Shown piece after piece: positions 62,831 through 64,000 of a stretch of DNA of 64,000 nucleotides. This DNA is from JBGAHD01 sp044226395 (GTDB taxonomy: Bacteria; Pseudomonadota; Gammaproteobacteria; Xanthomonadales; Ahniellaceae), in contig JBGAHD010000001.1 of assembly GCA_044226395.1 (NCBI GenBank), forward strand, positions 868,001 through 932,000, in the 5' to 3' direction. A program made the translations under genes and the position numbers. Each line of letters opens with the position of its first letter. Position 1 is the first letter of the stretch. The notes under the pieces were generated by a model. That model searched no databases, was not told the origin of the DNA, and was given only the letters and a program-made list of their open reading frames with translations.

Positions 62831-64000
62831 TCAGTTGAGCGGACGCGTGCTGTCAGTGACGATGCGCGCGTCGAAGTGCGTGATCAGGGATTGCACCACC
62901 GGGTCGGCCGCGATCGAGGCGCGGGCCTGCTCGTGGCGCTCGGCGTCCTCGCGACGCAATTGCGCGGCGAGGGTCTGCGTGGCTTGATCTGCTTTCTCGA
63001 ACGCCAGTTTCAAGCCCGTGCCGAAGAACGGCGCCAGGGCATCGGCCAGTTTTTGCGTGGCGGCGTCGGTGCGCAGTTGTTCGTGCATGGCGCCCAGGCC
63101 CAAGCGCAAGCGGCCGGCTTGCCAGCCCAAGGGCATGGCGTTGTAGGCGAGTTCGCGCAGCGGGCCGCGAAGCCCGGCGTTTTCCAACGCCTGACGCCAT
63201 TGCGCCAGATCGACCGGCCCTTCGCGCGTGGGATCGGCGGGGCCGACGGGTTCGCGCGGCAGATTTGGTTCGGCCGACGCCATCGGAATACTGGTCGCGG
63301 GCGGCATCGCGGGCGTCGTGCCCGCAGGTTCGCGCACGCGAAGTTCAGAGACGTTGGCGGTATCGGGTCGTTTGGTCGGCGGCGCGAATGGCGCGCGTGC
63401 TTCTTCCGTGCGCGTCGGCACGGTGGACACGGGCTTGCGCGATTCGGGCGGTCGCACGAAGTCTTGTCCCAGCGCGCGCGCGGCGGCCGCGGCGGCATTG
63501 GGATCGCCGCGACGCGAGGCGCTTTCCGGCGGCGGGGGCGTGATCACGGGCGGCGCGATCTGCGCCGCGGCCGCGCCACTGGCGACCACGCGCAGCGTCG
63601 GCGGGCTCGATGAAGTTACCGGTGCGTGCGCGATGGCGGAAGCGACAGGCGCTCCGCTCGAAGCGCTGCCGCCCGTCGACGTACTCGCGCGACCCGCGCT
63701 TTCACGCGCGCCACCACCACTGCCCGCGCCACCACCCTCGCCCGGCCCGGCCGGTCGAAAGGCGAGCATACGCAGCAAACTCATCTCGAAGCCCGCGCGC
63801 GGACTCGGCGCCAGGCCCAGATCGCGACGACCGAGGATGGCGATCTGATACAGCAACTGCACTTCCTCGGCCGCGAGCCGCGCGGCGAGGCGCGCGATCA
63901 AGGGTTCGTCGTGCTCGGCCGTGGCCGGCACGAATTGCGCCAGTTGCACGCGATGCAGCACGCCCGCGATCTCGTCGAGCACATTGGCGAAATCGGGCGC
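62831..64000 (-). CDS. dnaX: DNA polymerase III subunits gamma/tau, C-terminal part (5' end outside window)
   Basis: Only the last 389 codons are visible; the ATPase domains lie beyond 64000. The visible start (DFANVLDEIAGVLHRVQLAQ, then YQIAILGRRDLGLAPSPRAG) is clamp-loader domain III. A Ser/Ala/Pro/Thr-rich linker follows (about 63200-63780). The tau C-terminal domain then contains LAQWRQALENAGLRGPLREL and ends near VTDSTRPLN. No A-rich slippery sequence for the gamma frameshift is seen in this part. The order dnaX-ybaB-recR supports the call. Confidence 0.93.
   Translation of the reverse strand, partial: APDFANVLDEIAGVLHRVQLAQFVPATAEHDEPLIARLAARLAAEEVQLLYQIAILGRRDLGLAPSPRAGFEMSLLRMLAFRPAGPGEGGGAGSGGGARESAGRASTSTGGSASSGAPVASAIAHAPVTSSSPPTLRVVASGAAAAQIAPPVITPPPPESASRRGDPNAAAAAARALGQDFVRPPESRKPVSTVPTRTEEARAPFAPPTKRPDTANVSELRVREPAGTTPAMPPATSIPMASAEPNLPREPVGPADPTREGPVDLAQWRQALENAGLRGPLRELAYNAMPLGWQAGRLRLGLGAMHEQLRTDAATQKLADALAPFFGTGLKLAFEKADQATQTLAAQLRREDAERHEQARASIAADPVVQSLITHFDARIVTDSTRPLN

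Noticed and set aside
62831..64000. dnaX programmed frameshift site
   Set aside because: No A-rich slippery heptamer with a downstream stem-loop is visible in the part present. The relevant region may lie outside the window or the lineage may lack gamma by frameshifting.

Overview
The window is chromosomal DNA from a high-GC gammaproteobacterium, most probably of the order Xanthomonadales (Lysobacterales; the Rhodanobacteraceae/Lysobacteraceae side). This is an inference from gene order and protein character, not from a database search. The supporting orders are truB-rbfA-infB-nusA-rimP-tRNA-fMet followed by nuoN to nuoA, tRNA-Leu, secG, tpiA and glmM, and the block pilZ-holB-tmk-mltG-pabC-pabB-fabF-acpP-fabG-fabD-fabH-rpmF-yceD. 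Coding density is very high, many neighbours overlap by 1-4 bases, and long antisense open frames are GC artefacts. No CRISPR, prophage, insertion sequence or rRNA was seen.

Layout. (1) 1-6.4 kb, minus strand: translation/transcription factors (truB cut by the window edge, rbfA, infB, nusA, rimP) and an initiator tRNA with its own terminator. (2) 6.4-21.2 kb, minus strand: the complete 14-gene respiratory complex I operon nuoA-N with separate nuoC and nuoD. (3) 21.4-26.5 kb: tRNA-Leu(GAG), secG with a long Ala/Pro tail, tpiA, a divergent SDR gene, a 143-bp inverted-repeat element, a 2OG-Fe(II) oxygenase and glmM. (4) 26.5-37.2 kb, minus strand: pilZ, holB, tmk, mltG, the pab pair and the type II fatty acid synthesis genes with rpmF and yceD. 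No plsX lies between rpmF and fabH.

(5) 37.3-50.5 kb, mostly plus strand, is the most distinctive region. It encodes what looks like a complete reductive pyrimidine catabolic route. A yeast-type cytosine deaminase (in the maf unit) would make uracil. PreT/PreA reduce uracil to dihydrouracil, and a dihydropyrimidinase and an N-carbamoyl-beta-alanine amidohydrolase open and hydrolyse it to beta-alanine. An omega-aminotransferase and a CoA-acylating semialdehyde dehydrogenase carry beta-alanine to acetyl-CoA. An NCS1 transporter probably imports the base. A divergent MocR-type PLP regulator, with an inverted repeat in the shared promoter, is the likely switch.

(6) 50.5-64 kb: an orphan membrane protein, a GT39-like glycosyltransferase, a MoxR-DUF58-TgpA transglutaminase set, an Slp-type lipoprotein, and a large Tat-exported protein that joins a helical-barrel-like region to a kelch-like propeller. 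Last come the minus-strand genes dnaX (partial), ybaB, recR, a HIT protein and a small orphan.
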